Origin: Phycisphaeraceae bacterium | GTDB taxonomy: Bacteria > Planctomycetota > Phycisphaerae > Phycisphaerales > Phycisphaeraceae | Assembly: GCA_007119405.1 (NCBI GenBank) | Contig: SKPT01000443.1 | Location: 1 to 11,164 of the forward strand | Reading direction: 5' to 3' | DNA: 11,164 nucleotides | In this document: positions 1 to 5,823 of the stretch, piece by piece | Layout: each line of letters starts with the position of its first letter | How positions within the stretch are numbered: the stretch's first letter is position 1 | Program-made: the position numbers and the translations under genes | Notes under the pieces: model-generated | The model's input: only the letters and a program-made list of their open reading frames with translations | Databases searched by the model: none | What the model was told of the DNA's origin: nothing

Positions 1-82
1 TGATGCACATCGAGCCGCGGCCGTAGCGGTAGCTGACCAGGCGGAACAGCAGGTTCGCCGCCTGTCGGTCCAGTGGCTCGAG
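1..82 (-). mobile_element. IS21-family istB fragment (partial, continues off left edge)
   Basis: Translated on the minus strand, this stretch gives EPLDRQAANLLFRLVSYRYG followed by RGSMCI. In IstB/IS21 helper ATPases this segment (consensus about LPLDRQAANLLFQLVSRRYE) directly follows the Walker B aspartates. The Walker A and B parts that should precede it are absent, because the frame enters from a JAB domain instead. No IS end, istA or target duplication is seen at the junction, so this is not a clean insertion. It looks like a deletion or illegitimate join, or possibly an assembly chimera. Confidence 0.72.
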
Positions 83-271
83 GCCGGGACCGATCATGCT
101 CGCGATGACCGCGGTGGAGGGGTCGCCCCACCACCCCAGGAATGTGCCCCCGGTCTCCAAGGGATACTTTTCCGAAGCCTCGCTGACGCACGCATCCGTG
201 ATGTCCTGGGGAAGCCACACAGTCACACGCCGATTGGTCCTGCTCGTTCGGTGGTGTGAGCGTGAAGTCAT
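1..271 (-). pseudogene. JAB/MPN metalloprotease N-terminal half fused to IstB fragment; partial at left edge
   Basis: Reading leftward from ATG 271 (an in-frame ATG also lies at 280), the frame stays open to the window edge: 90 codons, no stop. Residues 16-63 resemble the start of a prokaryotic JAB (JAMM) isopeptidase domain: a VTVWLP strand, a helix, then LETGGTFLGWW, where the Glu of ETGG is the usual catalytic Glu, and a strand ending in IGPG. The HxH...SxxD half of the zinc site should follow but does not. From about residue 64 the sequence reads PLDRQAANLLFRLVSYRYG RGSMC (split here), which matches IstB ATPases of IS21 just after their Walker B strand. So this is a JAB gene cut at about position 82 and joined in frame to transposase-helper sequence, almost certainly non-functional as a protease. 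Prokaryotic JAB proteins often sit beside E1/E2-like ubiquitin-type conjugation genes, but none is visible here. No good ribosome-binding site precedes either start. Confidence 0.7.
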
Positions 272-390
272 TTTCGGCATCCACAAACTTGGCTAAGTCG
301 GGGACGATGCGCTCGTCACCTCCCCCTTTGCACTCAACACGTCCTTTTCCGCGCGGCCGCTCGACGAGGGTGCGACGGGCGATCTGGAAG

Positions 391-432
391 GGCGGATTCC
401 TTGTCAATCCGCGTAACCCGTTAGAATCCGCC
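391..432. repeat. 9-bp inverted repeat and triple AATCCGC motif around the helicase promoter
   Basis: GGCGGATTC at 391-399 and GAATCCGCC at 424-432 form a perfect 9-bp inverted repeat with a 24-bp spacer. The core heptamer AATCCGC occurs three times: inverted at 392-398, direct at 406-412 and direct at 425-431. The copies flank or overlap the candidate -35 and -10 of the XPB operon. Candidate operator; no regulator is identified. Confidence 0.5.
401..427 (+). promoter_or_regulatory. Candidate sigma-70-type promoter of the XPB operon
   Basis: TTGTCA at 401-406 resembles a -35 element and TAGAAT at 422-427 resembles a -10. The spacer is 15 bp, shorter than the ideal 17. The -10 ends about 40 bases before the ATG at 467, a normal leader length. 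It is the most promoter-like stretch in an otherwise GC-rich gap and is embedded in the AATCCGC repeats. Confidence 0.4.
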
Positions 433-466
433 TCTCAGTTGCGTGACCGGAGCATGCGGATCAGGG

Positions 467-2203
467 ATGAGCAGTGTGAGCGACAACCCGTTGATCGTGC
501 AGAGCGACCACACGATTCTTGCCGAGGTCGACTCGCCGCGTTATGCCCAGGCTCGCGACGCGCTGCTGGGCTTTGCGGAGCTGGTCAAGTCGCCGGAGCA
601 CGTGCATACGTACCGGATCACGCCACTGTCGATCTGGAACGCGTGCGCGGCCGGGCATGCGGCGGACGCGATCGTCGCGGCGCTGGAGGAGTATTCGCGT
701 TACCCGCCGCCGGCCAACGTGTTGCGCGAGGTGCGGGACTACGCGTCGCGCTACGGCCGGCTGCGCCTGGTGCGCGACGGCGACGAGGCCCTGCGCCTCG
801 AGTGCGACGATGCGGCCCTGGCGGAGCTGATCGCGGGGCATCGCGAGACGGCCCCGCTGCTGAGCGATTGCGACGACGGGAAGCGGTTTCGCATTCCCGC
901 GGCCGACCGCGGCCGACTCAAGCAGGCACTGGTCAAGGCGGGCTTCCCGGCCGAGGATCTGGCGGGCTACACGCCGGGCGAGCCGCTGGCGGTGCGGCTG
1001 CGCGAGCAGAGCGTCCAGGGCGAGGCGTTCGCGCTGCGGGCCTATCAGCACGAGGCGGCCGAGGCGTTTCACGCCGCCGGCGGTGAGCATGGCGGCAGCG
1101 GCGTGGTCGTGCTGCCTTGCGGCGCGGGCAAGACGATCGTGGGCATGGCGTGCATGGAGCGCGTCGCAGCCTCGACGCTCATCCTCACCACCTCCACCAC
1201 GGCGGTGCGGCAATGGATGGGCGAGCTGCTGGACAAGACACACCTCGAACCCGAGCACATCGGCGAATACACCGGCAGCGCCAAGGACATCCGCCCGGTC
1301 ACCGTCGCCACCTATCAGGTTCTCACGCACCGTGCCTCGACGCAGGGCGACTTCACGCACCTGGCGCTGTTCGACCGCCGCGACTGGGGGCTGATCATCT
1401 ATGACGAGGTGCACCTGCTGCCGGCGCCGGTGTTTCAGGTCACGGCCACGCTCCAGGCGCGGCGTCGGCTGGGGCTGACGGCGACGCTGGTGCGCGAGGA
1501 TGGCCGCGAAGATGACGTGTTCGCGCTGATCGGGCCGAAGAAGGCCGACGTGCCCTGGAAGGCGCTGGAGCGACAGGGCTGGATCGCCAAGGCACGCTGC
1601 ACGGAGGTGCGCCTGCCTCTGCCCGAGGCGAAGCGGACCGAGTACGCCCTGGCGGAGGCTCGTCAGCAGTTCCGCATCGCCTCGGAGAACCCCGCCAAGG
1701 CGGCGCTGGTGCGACGGATTCTCGCGCTGCATGACGGCGAGCCGGCGCTGGTCATCGGCATGTACGTCGAGCAGCTCAAGAAGCTTGCCACGGCGCTGGA
1801 CGCCCCGCTGCTGACCGGCTCGACGGGGCAGCGTAAGCGTGACAAGCTTTTCGAGGCCTTTCGCCACGGCGAGCTGCCGGTGCTGGTGGTGTCGAAGGTC
1901 GCCAATTTCGCCGTGGACCTTCCCGACGCGTCGCTGGCGATCCAGGTTTCGGGCACGTTCGGCTCGCGGCAGGAGGAGGCCCAGCGCCTCGGCCGACTGC
2001 TTCGCCCCAAGCGCAACGGCAACCAGGCGCACTTCTACAGCCTCGTCACCCGCGAGACGCGCGAGCAGGAGTTCGCGCTGAACCGTCAGCTCTTCCTGTG
2101 CGAGCAGGGGTACCAGTATCGCATCGTGGACGCGGAGCAGGGCGACGCCGCGCTGATCGCCGAGGACGAGCAGACGCTTTTCACCAGCGAGTCCCAGGTA
2201 TGA
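467..2203 (+). CDS. XPB/Rad25-type DEAD/H superfamily 2 DNA helicase
   Basis: A 578-residue ATP-dependent 3'-5' DNA helicase or translocase of the XPB (ERCC3/Ssl2) family, cytoplasmic and presumably acting in DNA repair or transcription-linked DNA opening. Residues 6-110 form the XPB/Ssl2 N-terminal module (LIVQSDHTILAEV, then HTYRITPLSIWNA). Walker A is LPCGAGKT at 216-223 and the Walker B box is DEVH at 313-316. Motif III is LTAT at 337-340, followed at once by the XPB-specific RED triad (R343-E344-D345) and a thumb-like segment. Motif VI is QRLGRLLR at 506-513. The length suits bacterial and archaeal XPB. Starts GTG 443, ATG 467 and GTG 476 are all in frame; AGGG at 463-466 sits 9 bases before GTG 476, so that start is also possible. 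The 3' end overlaps the next gene at ATGA (2200-2203), implying coupled translation. The archaeal partner nuclease Bax1 is not present. Confidence 0.92.
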   Translation: MSSVSDNPLIVQSDHTILAEVDSPRYAQARDALLGFAELVKSPEHVHTYRITPLSIWNACAAGHAADAIVAALEEYSRYPPPANVLREVRDYASRYGRLRLVRDGDEALRLECDDAALAELIAGHRETAPLLSDCDDGKRFRIPAADRGRLKQALVKAGFPAEDLAGYTPGEPLAVRLREQSVQGEAFALRAYQHEAAEAFHAAGGEHGGSGVVVLPCGAGKTIVGMACMERVAASTLILTTSTTAVRQWMGELLDKTHLEPEHIGEYTGSAKDIRPVTVATYQVLTHRASTQGDFTHLALFDRRDWGLIIYDEVHLLPAPVFQVTATLQARRRLGLTATLVREDGREDDVFALIGPKKADVPWKALERQGWIAKARCTEVRLPLPEAKRTEYALAEARQQFRIASENPAKAALVRRILALHDGEPALVIGMYVEQLKKLATALDAPLLTGSTGQRKRDKLFEAFRHGELPVLVVSKVANFAVDLPDASLAIQVSGTFGSRQEEAQRLGRLLRPKRNGNQAHFYSLVTRETREQEFALNRQLFLCEQGYQYRIVDAEQGDAALIAEDEQTLFTSESQV

Positions 2204-4395
2204 AGCATCTGAATGTTGATTGGTACGGCCTCATTGGCTGGCTTTCGGTGTGGGAGACGTTGAGCGAGCAGTCCAAGCTGGCTTACCTGCGTGTCAAGCC
2301 CAGCGAGTCGCTGGCGCGCGATATCTTCGATGAACCAGACTGCCAGCGGCTGATCGACATGCGCCTGCTCGCCGCCAGCGCCGACGGCATGAAGGTGCGC
2401 ATGCCGGCCGAGGCGCGGGAGTTCTCATCAGCGATACGGGCGATGGCACGCCACCGCCTGGATGACGTGGGCACCGAGCGTGCCCTGGTGGCGTATACCC
2501 GTGACCACCTGACTGGCGCGGAGCATGAGGCGCTGCTGGACGAGACGAACCCCCGGAGCCGCTACTACGGCAGCGACAACCTGCTTCTGTTAACCCGGAA
2601 GGATTGGCTGGAGCAGTTCCTGGCGCTGGGCTCGGCCAAGGCGGCACGGCGGTGGGAATCGCAGCGGCTGCCCGATCGGCGCGACCGCTCCCGTGGCACG
2701 CGGTTCGAAGACGGAGCCCCCTACTTCCAGGACGAAGCGCTGTTCGAGGCAACGAAGACGCTGATCGAGGCCGCGATGACCTGGCCGCAGCCCGTGCCGT
2801 TGACGGAGCTGGCCGATCACGTGACGAATGTTGACCCGCACCTGCTTGGGCGGGCGATCATGCCGGCCGTGCGCTATCTGCTGTTGTTTCCACGGCTGGC
2901 GGGCGAGGACATGACGCCGGTGATCGGCATCTGGCCTCAGATCGCGTACCTGCTGCATCGGCCGGCGGCGCGGGCGCCCAAGCCGGTCAAGCCTGCCGAG
3001 ACGTTCCACGCGCCGGTGCTGATCGAGGACATGACGACCGTGCTTGTTGCGGCGGCCGCCGATCCGCTGCGCGTGCTCGCCAGCGGCCAGGGGTTGTACG
3101 CCAAGGACCTTCAGCGCCTGGTGGAGTCGGCGTTCGCTCTGCCTTCGTGGTTGATCCGGCAGGCGGGCGACGATGACTTCGACCCGCGTGAGGATGCAGA
3201 GGCGTCGTCGGACGAGGCCCGGATGCTCGACGCCGTGCACAACTGCCTGAGGCTGAAGCTGCTGCGTTCGCACAAGGGCCAGAGCGGGCGAAACCAGTTG
3301 CAGATCACGGCCGTCGGGCGCGACTGGCTGGGCAAGGACATGCGCGAGCGCCTGCGCCTGATGCTCGAACCGTGGCGCGAGGCTTCCGGGCCAGAGGATC
3401 CGGACAAGGCCCGCCGTCATACGACGCACCACGCCGCAATGGCGGGCCTCGAAGCGCCGTGGCTTGATGATGACGAGGATGATGACGACGGCCAATGGCT
3501 TGATGATGGCCCCTGGTCGAATGGAGCGTACTCGCCCTGGACGCCGTCGCGCTTGCGCTGGGGCGGTGGGTCCGCGTTGAAGCAGGTTGACTGGCGTGCG
3601 GCGTTCGTGGACTTGTTGCGCGACGCCGACGGCGCGTTCGTCCCGGCCGAAGATTTGCTGGCCTACCACAGCCGCGTCAACAACCCGCTGCTCGGTCGGC
3701 GCGTCCGCGGCAGCTACGGCCCCAAGCCGCGGGTGCACATGTACGGCCTGGGCGTCGGCGAGCCCAACGAGACCCAGTTGGAGAAGCTCTGGGACGCCTT
3801 GGCCGACGACATGATCGCCCGCCACCTCGTGCCACTGGGCGCGCTGGAACTGGGCTGGCTCAACGGGCAACTGGCCATCCGCCTCCATGACATCGGGCGG
3901 TACATACTCGGCCTGGCGGACGACTTCGGCTACCGCGCTCACCCGGAAGGCGCGGTCATCATTCAGCCGAACTTCGAGGTCACGCTCCTCGGCCCCGCGC
4001 CGCGTGCCGAAGCGATCATCGGCCGGCTGGCGCAGCGCACCGGCTCGCGTACCGGAACAATGTTCCGCATCACGCGCGCCTCGGTGCTCGCCGCCGCGGG
4101 CGCGGGCATCACCGCCGATGACGCCCTGCACGATCTTTCGGAGGTCAGCTCCAAGCCGGTGCCCGCCAACGTCGCGCGTGAGGTGCGTGGCTGGTTCGAC
4201 ACCACGCGCCACGTCCGCATGCGGCAGGCGTGGCTGATCGACGCCGGCGACGAGGCGACCGCCACGCGCATCCTCGCCGCCGCGGGCAAGCAGGCCCGCC
4301 AGGTGACACCCACTCTCGTGGAGATCACCGCGGCGAAGAAGGATCACGCTGCGCTGGTGCGCAAGCTCAAGGCGGCGGGCGTGTTCGTGCGGTAG
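2200..4395 (+). CDS. Helicase-associated protein with C-terminal XPB/Ssl2 N-terminal-like domain
   Basis: A 731-residue cytoplasmic protein whose ATG lies inside the end of the helicase gene (ATGA overlap). It has no ATPase motifs. The N-terminal 400 residues look alpha-helical, with winged-helix-like stretches (for example around 190-240). Residues 423-436 are a strongly acidic Asp/Glu run. The last ~145 residues follow the XPB/Ssl2 N-terminal module (PF13625-like): VIIQPNFEVTLL at 586-597, then MFRITRASVLAA, a PVPANVAREVRGWF segment and an ITAAKKDHAALVRKLKAAGV end. Each element has a counterpart, in the same order, at the N-terminus of the adjacent helicase (IVQSDHTILAEV, YRITPLSIWNA, PPPANVLREVRDYA, IPAADRGRLKQALVKAGF). 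A similar XPB plus helicase-associated protein pair exists in actinobacteria, as far as I recall. Inferred role: a helicase partner in DNA binding, recognition or regulation; its biochemical activity is unknown. Confidence 0.85.
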   Translation: MKHLNVDWYGLIGWLSVWETLSEQSKLAYLRVKPSESLARDIFDEPDCQRLIDMRLLAASADGMKVRMPAEAREFSSAIRAMARHRLDDVGTERALVAYTRDHLTGAEHEALLDETNPRSRYYGSDNLLLLTRKDWLEQFLALGSAKAARRWESQRLPDRRDRSRGTRFEDGAPYFQDEALFEATKTLIEAAMTWPQPVPLTELADHVTNVDPHLLGRAIMPAVRYLLLFPRLAGEDMTPVIGIWPQIAYLLHRPAARAPKPVKPAETFHAPVLIEDMTTVLVAAAADPLRVLASGQGLYAKDLQRLVESAFALPSWLIRQAGDDDFDPREDAEASSDEARMLDAVHNCLRLKLLRSHKGQSGRNQLQITAVGRDWLGKDMRERLRLMLEPWREASGPEDPDKARRHTTHHAAMAGLEAPWLDDDEDDDDGQWLDDGPWSNGAYSPWTPSRLRWGGGSALKQVDWRAAFVDLLRDADGAFVPAEDLLAYHSRVNNPLLGRRVRGSYGPKPRVHMYGLGVGEPNETQLEKLWDALADDMIARHLVPLGALELGWLNGQLAIRLHDIGRYILGLADDFGYRAHPEGAVIIQPNFEVTLLGPAPRAEAIIGRLAQRTGSRTGTMFRITRASVLAAAGAGITADDALHDLSEVSSKPVPANVAREVRGWFDTTRHVRMRQAWLIDAGDEATATRILAAAGKQARQVTPTLVEITAAKKDHAALVRKLKAAGVFVR

Positions 4396-4414
4396 GCGCA
4401 CCGGCCGGTTGCGA

Positions 4415-4447
4415 GCCGACCGCCTCGACGGTGCTGGTGGGGTCGGC
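4415..4447. repeat. Hairpin downstream of the XPB operon
   Basis: GCCGACC at 4415-4421 pairs with GGTCGGC at 4441-4447 across a 19-base loop, 20 bases after the operon's stop codon. No T-run follows, so it is not a standard intrinsic terminator. It could protect the 3' end of the message. Confidence 0.35.
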
Positions 4448-4470
4448 AACCGAATACGGAAGGAACGAGG

Positions 4471-4513
4471 GTCCAGAAAATACCCGCCAAACGTCCAGAA
4501 AATCACCCGAAAC
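4471..4513. repeat. Tandem 21/22-bp direct repeat (GTCCAGAAAAT core)
   Basis: GTCCAGAAAAT occurs at 4471-4481 and 4493-4503. Each copy is followed by ACCCG and AAAC, giving units of 22 and 21 bp set head to tail (4471-4492, 4493-4513). A weaker third match, GTCCAAAAAA, begins near 4575. One-helical-turn-pair spacing like this is typical of protein-binding iterons, but no function is demonstrated. Confidence 0.55.
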
Positions 4514-4656
4514 GGCGCTTTATTCGCGGGCGGGTTTTGCCCCAAGCTCAAGTCGCACCACCACTTGCGCCATGTCCAAAAAAGCGACTACCCCCTCAAT
4601 GACCTATTTTTGTGACCACCACACCGCGGAGCGCCACAGGCTCAGTGCCACGCAAC

Positions 4657-4720
4657 GCTTGATGCTCAAGCTTGCCCCTGGCGGATCGGCCTGGCGGGCG
4701 CGAGCTGATGGTGAAGCATC
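4657..4720. repeat. Palindromic element A (nested stem-loop)
   Basis: GATGCT at 4661-4666 pairs with AGCATC at 4715-4720, and AGCT at 4669-4672 with AGCT at 4703-4706, enclosing a GC-rich core. A local perfect hairpin, GCTTGA/TCAAGC with a 3-base loop (4657-4671), can form as an alternative. The stretch AAGCTTGCCCC...TCGGCCT is shared with the element at 4801-4873. Confidence 0.45.
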
Positions 4721-4800
4721 GCCGAGCAGCCCTTCGCCGCGGGGCACGGAGCGATCCGCTTCCGGCGCGTGGCGGGGGTGGTGGAGGGTGGCGGCCTGAC

Positions 4801-4873
4801 GCACTGGTTTTTTCGTAAAGCTTGCCCCCTGCGGGGTCGGCCTCACGGCCTCAAGCTTTATCGAAACCAGCGC
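4801..4873. repeat. Palindromic element B (branched cruciform)
   Basis: The outer arms 4801-4824 and 4852-4873 are inverted repeats of about 22 bp. They share CTGGTTT, CG and TAAAGCTTG, with a 3-base T insertion, one missing A and one mismatch. The interior folds into two small hairpins: CCCC-CTGC-GGGG (4825-4836) and GGCC-TCAC-GGCC (4839-4850). The result is a long stem capped by two short ones. It is related to element A through AAGCTTGCCCC and TCGGCCT. It could be a non-autonomous mobile or REP-like element, or a structured RNA. Confidence 0.6.
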
Positions 4874-4929
4874 TACGACGGCCGCCGCCCATCATGTCGC
4901 GGCGCATCGGATCGCGGTGCCGGCGCCTT

Positions 4930-4959
4930 GGCGGTTCGCTATCGCGTGGGCGAACCGCC
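4930..4959 (+). promoter_or_regulatory. Leader hairpin 1, upstream of the 77-residue gene
   Basis: GGCGGTTCGC (4930-4939) and GCGAACCGCC (4950-4959) form a perfect 10-bp stem with a 10-base loop. It ends 32 bases before the ATG at 4992, and the Shine-Dalgarno site CCGGAGG (4978-4984) lies between. It is likely a 5' leader structure. Confidence 0.6.
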
Positions 4960-4991
4960 TCGGAAGCAGGCGGGCAGCCGGAGGAAACAAC

Positions 4992-5225
4992 ATGACAAAC
5001 GACGAAACCGTGCAGATAGACGACCTACCACCGCGACAGACGCTGAAGGTGCTCACGCCGGTCGCAGACAAGCGACGAGGCAGCATCAACTGGCTTCTGG
5101 CCGAGCGGCTGGGCCGAGCTCGACTCTGGGGCTGCACCATCAACAATCTGCCGGTGCCCCGGGGCGGCGACGATTTCTACCCTCCAGCGATCAACCCGTT
5201 GGAGGACAAATATTCGGGGCCTTGA
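4992..5225 (+). CDS. Small hypothetical protein, 77 residues
   Basis: I do not recognise this protein. The frame is open further upstream, but the start is set at ATG 4992 because GGAGG at 4980-4984 lies 7 bases before it, the best ribosome-binding site in the region. The product is polar and mixed-charge. It has an acidic N-terminus (MTNDETVQIDD), a basic middle (DKRRGSINWLLAERLGRARL) and a Pro/Gly-rich end. It shows no membrane segment, no signal peptide and no cysteine pair. It has its own upstream hairpin, and its stop codon lies inside a terminator hairpin, so it appears to be a self-contained transcription unit. It is the first of three small genes built on the same plan. Size and company suggest accessory, possibly mobile-element cargo, but no function can be assigned. 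Confidence 0.65.
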   Translation: MTNDETVQIDDLPPRQTLKVLTPVADKRRGSINWLLAERLGRARLWGCTINNLPVPRGGDDFYPPAINPLEDKYSGP

Positions 5226-5241
5226 GCCCCACTTTCTTTTT
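5216..5241 (+). terminator. Intrinsic terminator overlapping the stop codon of the 77-residue gene
   Basis: GGGGC (5216-5220) and GCCCC (5226-5230) pair across the loop CTTGA, followed by ACTTTCTTTTT (5231-5241). The stem is short but pure GC and the tail is T-rich. The TGA stop (5223-5225) lies in the loop, so terminating ribosomes would cover the hairpin. Confidence 0.65.
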
Positions 5242-5416
5242 CGGCAGACTGGCTCCCGCTTGCCGGATCCAGAGGGCCTGAGGTCGTTGGGACCACCGCC
5301 GATGCGTCACGCCCTCAGCACCTGCGGCAGGGTCGACCACGGCGCGGGCAGCTCTCGCTGGCACTCGCGATCGTACCCGCGGCCACGCGGCGGCAGGCGA
5401 GACCCGGCGGCGGCGT

Positions 5417-5448
5417 GGCAACTCGCGCCGGAGGCCGAGCGAGTTGCC
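5417..5448 (+). promoter_or_regulatory. Leader hairpin 2, upstream of the zinc-ribbon gene
   Basis: GGCAACTCGC (5417-5426) and GCGAGTTGCC (5439-5448) form a perfect 10-bp stem with a 12-base loop. It ends 27 bases before ATG 5476. The loop contains CCGGAGG (5428-5434), identical to the true Shine-Dalgarno heptamer at 5461-5467. GGCAACTCG recurs at 5732-5740 in the next leader. Confidence 0.62.
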
Positions 5449-5475
5449 CAATCCATCTCGCCGGAGGTCAAGACA

Positions 5476-5631
5476 ATGGACGCATGGACACGATCGCATA
5501 CGCACGTCGATACTGAGGAGGCCTGCTGCCCCTACTGCCGCCACGTCATCGAACCGGCGCCCGGGGTGCCGATGAAGGTGCGCATCTGCCCGCACTGCCA
5601 AGCCCCGGTATCACGATGGCTGTTCGGCTGA
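5476..5631 (+). CDS. Small zinc-ribbon protein, 51 residues
   Basis: A 51-residue protein with two CxxC knuckles: CPYC (C18, C21) and CPHC (C38, C41), separated by 16 residues. This is the arrangement of a minimal zinc ribbon binding one zinc through four cysteines. A further cysteine, C17, precedes the first knuckle. The N-terminus is His/Thr-rich and the end is short (APVSRWLFG). The start at ATG 5476 is supported by CCGGAGG at 5461-5467, 8 bases upstream. Such tiny ribbons usually bind nucleic acid or act as an adaptor for a larger protein; the partner is unknown. It lies between the 77-residue gene and the short RadC gene, with 250 and 192 untranslated bases on either side, so it is not in a tight operon. 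The metal site is clear; the function is not. Confidence 0.75.
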   Translation: MDAWTRSHTHVDTEEACCPYCRHVIEPAPGVPMKVRICPHCQAPVSRWLFG

Positions 5632-5764
5632 CCGCCGCGGAATGCCGGCGTGGGCACCGCCGTCGTGCAGGCGATGCGTGCCGCCATGCGATGCAGGCGG
5701 ATTCACGGGCACGGTCGTGGGCGTATCCGAGGGCAACTCGGTCGAGCGTCGACGTACCGGTCGT

Positions 5765-5788
5765 GCACCGCCCGGAGGCGAGCGGTGC
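5765..5788 (+). promoter_or_regulatory. Leader hairpin 3, upstream of the RadC-like gene
   Basis: GCACCGC (5765-5771) and GCGGTGC (5782-5788) form a perfect 7-bp stem with a 10-base loop, CCGGAGGCGA. It ends 35 bases before ATG 5824. As in leader hairpin 2, the loop displays the Shine-Dalgarno-like heptamer CCGGAGG (5772-5778). Confidence 0.55.
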
Positions 5789-5823
5789 CCGGCGCGGCAC
5801 ACGCGAACGAGGTGATGACCAAC

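Larger units (their letters stand above)
4396..4991. other. Gene-poor gap rich in palindromes and repeats
   Basis: I find no convincing gene in these roughly 600 bases. Open frames exist on both strands but lack ribosome-binding sites and recognisable protein sequence. The gap holds a hairpin just after the operon, a tandem 21/22-bp repeat, two related large palindromic elements and the leader hairpin of the next gene. It may be the edge of an inserted segment. Confidence 0.6.

Noticed and set aside
272..437. Minus-strand open frame upstream of the JAB fragment reading ...GGGDERIVPDLAKFV...
   Set aside because: It looks somewhat protein-like and could be the tail of a neighbouring gene. It has no start signal or family match, and it runs on past the JAB start in a different frame.
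256..1086. Long plus-strand open frame overlapping the helicase start
   Set aside because: It is an Arg/Gly/Ala-rich out-of-frame reading of the helicase gene, with no motif and no ribosome-binding site.
461..2032. Minus-strand frame of about 520 codons opposite the helicase
   Set aside because: Low-complexity Arg/His/Leu composition caused by GC-rich codon bias on the other strand. The plus-strand reading has all helicase motifs.
2590..4551. Minus-strand frame of about 650 codons opposite the helicase partner
   Set aside because: It mirrors the plus-strand gene, has no recognisable domain and crosses the tandem repeat.
4409..4846. Small open frames on both strands in the repeat-rich gap
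   Set aside because: No ribosome-binding sites, odd composition, and they run through palindromes and tandem repeats.
4930..5788. Integron attC sites as the explanation for hairpins between small genes
   Set aside because: The stems lack the paired RYYYAAC and GTTRRRY core sites. The hairpins sit just before starts rather than just after stops.
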